Assembly (NCBI GenBank): GCA_028691625.1
Contig: JAQUYZ010000108.1
Location: 1 to 6,322 of the forward strand
Source of the DNA: Eubacteriales bacterium
Lineage (GTDB): Bacteria; Bacillota; Clostridia; Peptostreptococcales; Anaerovoracaceae
Direction: 5' to 3'
Length of the DNA: 6,322 bases
The position numbers were made by a program, and so were the translations under genes. The notes beneath the pieces are model-generated. The model made no database searches, was not told where the DNA came from, and saw nothing but the letters and a program-made list of their open reading frames with translations. Below, one piece after another: positions 5,499-6,322 of the stretch; the first letter of the stretch is position 1, and every line of letters begins with the position of its first letter.

Positions 5499-6020
5499 TT
5501 ATTCGGCATCCTTAGCTGCTGGCTTTGCTGCCTTTTTTACTGCAGGCTTTTTCTCTGCAGGAGCTTTGTCGGCGGCTGCTTTTTTCGCTGTTGGCTTTTT
5601 CTCTGCGGGAGCCTTTTTCGCTGCAGGCTTTTTCTCTTCTGCAGGTTTTTCTGCAATTACAGCTTCTGCTTTTGGTTTTTCAACTACTTTCTTGGGAGCG
5701 GGTTTTCCGTCAGCTGACAATGCTTCAATTTTTACCATTGTATATGGCTGTCTGTGTCCCTGCTTCTTTCTGTAGTCCTTCTTTGACTTATATTTGAAGA
5801 TGATAACCTTTTCACCTTTACCATTTTCAACTACTGTGCCAAAAACCTTTGCTGCTTCAACGATTGGCGCACCAACCTGAACTTTTTCACCGTCATTCAA
5901 TAACAATACTCTGTCGAACGTAATGTCATCACCTGCTGAAACATTTAGCTTTTCAACGGTAATCACGTCACCTTCCTGTACTCTGTACTGCTTTCCGCCG
6001 GTTTCGATTACTGCATACAT
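5499..6020 (-). CDS. rplU: Large ribosomal subunit protein bL21 with long Lys/Ala/Pro-rich C-terminal tail
   Basis: The protein has 173 residues; bL21 is usually about 100-105. The core (residues 1-103) is complete: [18 protein letters not shown] at the start, the [12 protein letters not shown] region, and [19 protein letters not shown] (77-95) with its RNA-binding basic cluster. From about 104 to 173 a low-complexity tail of Lys, Ala, Pro and Glu follows, with repeats such as APAEKKP and KPAAKKA, resembling histone H1-like C-termini. The tail is in frame and ends in a normal stop. I chose the ATG at 6020 because GAGGAGG lies ten bases upstream and the protein then begins exactly as the family does. 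A longer frame from a TTG at 6122 would run through the promoter and leader. It is the first gene of rplU-rpmA, with a consensus promoter and a probable L21 leader upstream. Confidence 0.97.
   Translation of the reverse strand: MYAVIETGGKQYRVQEGDVITVEKLNVSAGDDITFDRVLLLNDGEKVQVGAPIVEAAKVFGTVVENGKGEKVIIFKYKSKKDYRKKQGHRQPYTMVKIEALSADGKPAPKKVVEKPKAEAVIAEKPAEEKKPAAKKAPAEKKPTAKKAAADKAPAEKKPAVKKAAKPAAKDAE
5545..5637 (-). repeat. Imperfect in-frame direct repeats encoding the bL21 tail
   Basis: On the plus strand GGCTTTTTCTCTGC occurs at 5545-5558 and again at 5593-5606, and its first 12 bases recur at 5626-5637. The spacings are 48 and 33 bases, both multiples of three, so copies can be gained or lost without shifting frame. 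They encode the repeated AEKKPA-type blocks of the L21 tail, which suggests growth by slippage or local duplication. Confidence 0.75.
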
Positions 6021-6102
6021 ATTCCTTTTACCTCCTCTATCCAGTCTCGCCATCCAGGGTAGCACCAGGCTTTTCAAAGAACCCATTCTGAGCGGCTTAC
6101 AG
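6021..6102 (-). promoter_or_regulatory. Probable L21 ribosomal protein leader (rplU 5' untranslated region)
   Basis: About 80 nt separate the predicted transcription start from the rplU ATG, the position and length of the L21 leader known upstream of rplU in Firmicutes. The segment contains TTTGAAAAGCCTGGTGC and GGATGGCGAGAC, which fit my general memory of conserved leader stretches but which I could not align. Short pairings such as GCC with GGC and GGT with ACC are possible, but I cannot derive one confident fold. Such leaders are presumed to bind L21 for autogenous control. Confidence 0.5.
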
Positions 6103-6108
6103 TCATTT

Positions 6109-6137
6109 ATAATATCATACAAGCCAGGTTATGTCAA
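6109..6137 (-). promoter_or_regulatory. Sigma-A promoter of rplU-rpmA
   Basis: On the minus strand TTGACA (6132-6137), a 17-bp spacer and TATTAT (6109-6114) form a near-perfect housekeeping promoter. The 30 bp upstream of the -35 are A/T-rich with A runs, like an UP element, which suits strong ribosomal protein expression. Transcription should start near 6102. Confidence 0.85.
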
Positions 6138-6263
6138 ATGATATTTATATGATCTTTTTATATCCGAAGATTGCAAGTTTAATTGCCCACCATTTATTAC
6201 CAGTCATGTTTGTGTAGTCTATATTCCTACTCTACCTAGATGTCGGTGAATTTTTACATTTTC
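6138..6263. other. Non-coding stretch upstream of the rplU promoter
   Basis: I find no gene, RNA or convincing terminator here. The part nearest the promoter is AT-rich and may be an UP element. The rest separates the promoter from a possible transposase end and could contain the terminal repeat of an insertion sequence, but no partner end is visible to confirm it. Confidence 0.4.
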
Positions 6264-6320
6264 CTACGCTGCTACCATTTCGTTCGCTGTCTTGTACCCA
6301 TGTATTCTGCGGGGGTAATT
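6264..6320 (-). mobile_element. Possible C-terminal end of an IS3/IS30-type transposase (cut by right edge)
   Basis: On the minus strand, the frame ending at the TAG at 6264-6266 reads NYPRRIHGYKTANEMVAA. This resembles the extreme C-terminus of DDE integrase-type transposases, where an arginine-rich stretch is followed by a G-Y-K-T-x-x-E motif. A second frame over the same bases reads TITPAEYMGTRQRTKW and then a stop, also reminiscent of the T-P-A-E-Y ends of IS3-type proteins, so the frame is not certain. Only 18 residues are visible. The call rests on motif memory alone, and the fragment could be an intact neighbour or a remnant. Confidence 0.35.
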
Positions 6321-6322
6321 GT

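Noticed and set aside
5412..5797. Cys/Phe/Leu-rich plus-strand frames opposite the L21 tail
   Set aside because: They are shadows of the Lys/Ala repeat tail and have no independent support.
6021..6122. Thirty-four-residue N-terminal extension of L21 from a TTG
   Set aside because: It overlaps the -10 element and leader. The internal ATG at 6020 has a strong Shine-Dalgarno and gives the canonical family start.
1..6322. CRISPR array, tRNA, rRNA or phage cassette
   Set aside because: No regularly spaced repeats, cloverleaf or rRNA sequence, and no phage structural genes. The S24-like regulator alone is not evidence of a prophage.

Overview
The window looks like a chromosomal segment from a low-to-moderate GC Firmicute, most likely an endospore-forming member of the Clostridia. 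The evidence is an adjacent SpoIVFA/SpoIVFB-type gene pair, an ObgE/L27/L21 cluster, a TIGR03960-type radical SAM protein, and strong AGGAGG ribosome binding sites. I cannot place it to genus from sequence alone.

Layout, left to right. At the left edge lies the N-terminal part of a B12-binding/radical SAM protein (minus strand, runs off the window). Upstream of it are a SpoIVFB-like M50 intramembrane metalloprotease, a SpoIVFA-like membrane protein with a degenerate M23 domain, and an HD-domain phosphohydrolase-like protein, all on the minus strand. These four probably form one transcription unit read from an AT-rich divergent promoter region at about 2791-2976. From the other side of that region a plus-strand XRE/S24-like regulator is expressed. 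It converges on obgE, with a shared bidirectional terminator between them. Further right, on the minus strand, come obgE, rpmA (L27) and rplU (L21), with a classical promoter and a probable L21 leader upstream of rplU. A short possible transposase C-terminus lies at the extreme right edge.

How the genes relate. rplU and rpmA encode neighbouring large-subunit proteins, and ObgE is the GTPase linked to 50S assembly. A strong hairpin terminator between rpmA and obgE would reduce read-through. The SpoIVFA/SpoIVFB pair resembles the pro-sigma-K processing complex of sporulating Bacilli. The regulator's promoter and the HD-operon promoter share an inverted repeat, so the regulator is a plausible candidate to control both itself and the HD-spoIVF genes; this is inference.

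Most notable points: (1) L21 has a roughly 70-residue Lys/Ala/Pro-rich histone H1-like tail. (2) The prp gene usual between rplU and rpmA is absent, and L27 correspondingly lacks the cleavable N-terminal extension. (3) A terminator-like hairpin buries the Shine-Dalgarno of the SpoIVFA-like gene. (4) A TAA codon interrupts the apparent native N-terminus of the radical SAM protein. (5) The S24-like regulator appears to keep the serine but lack the catalytic lysine.
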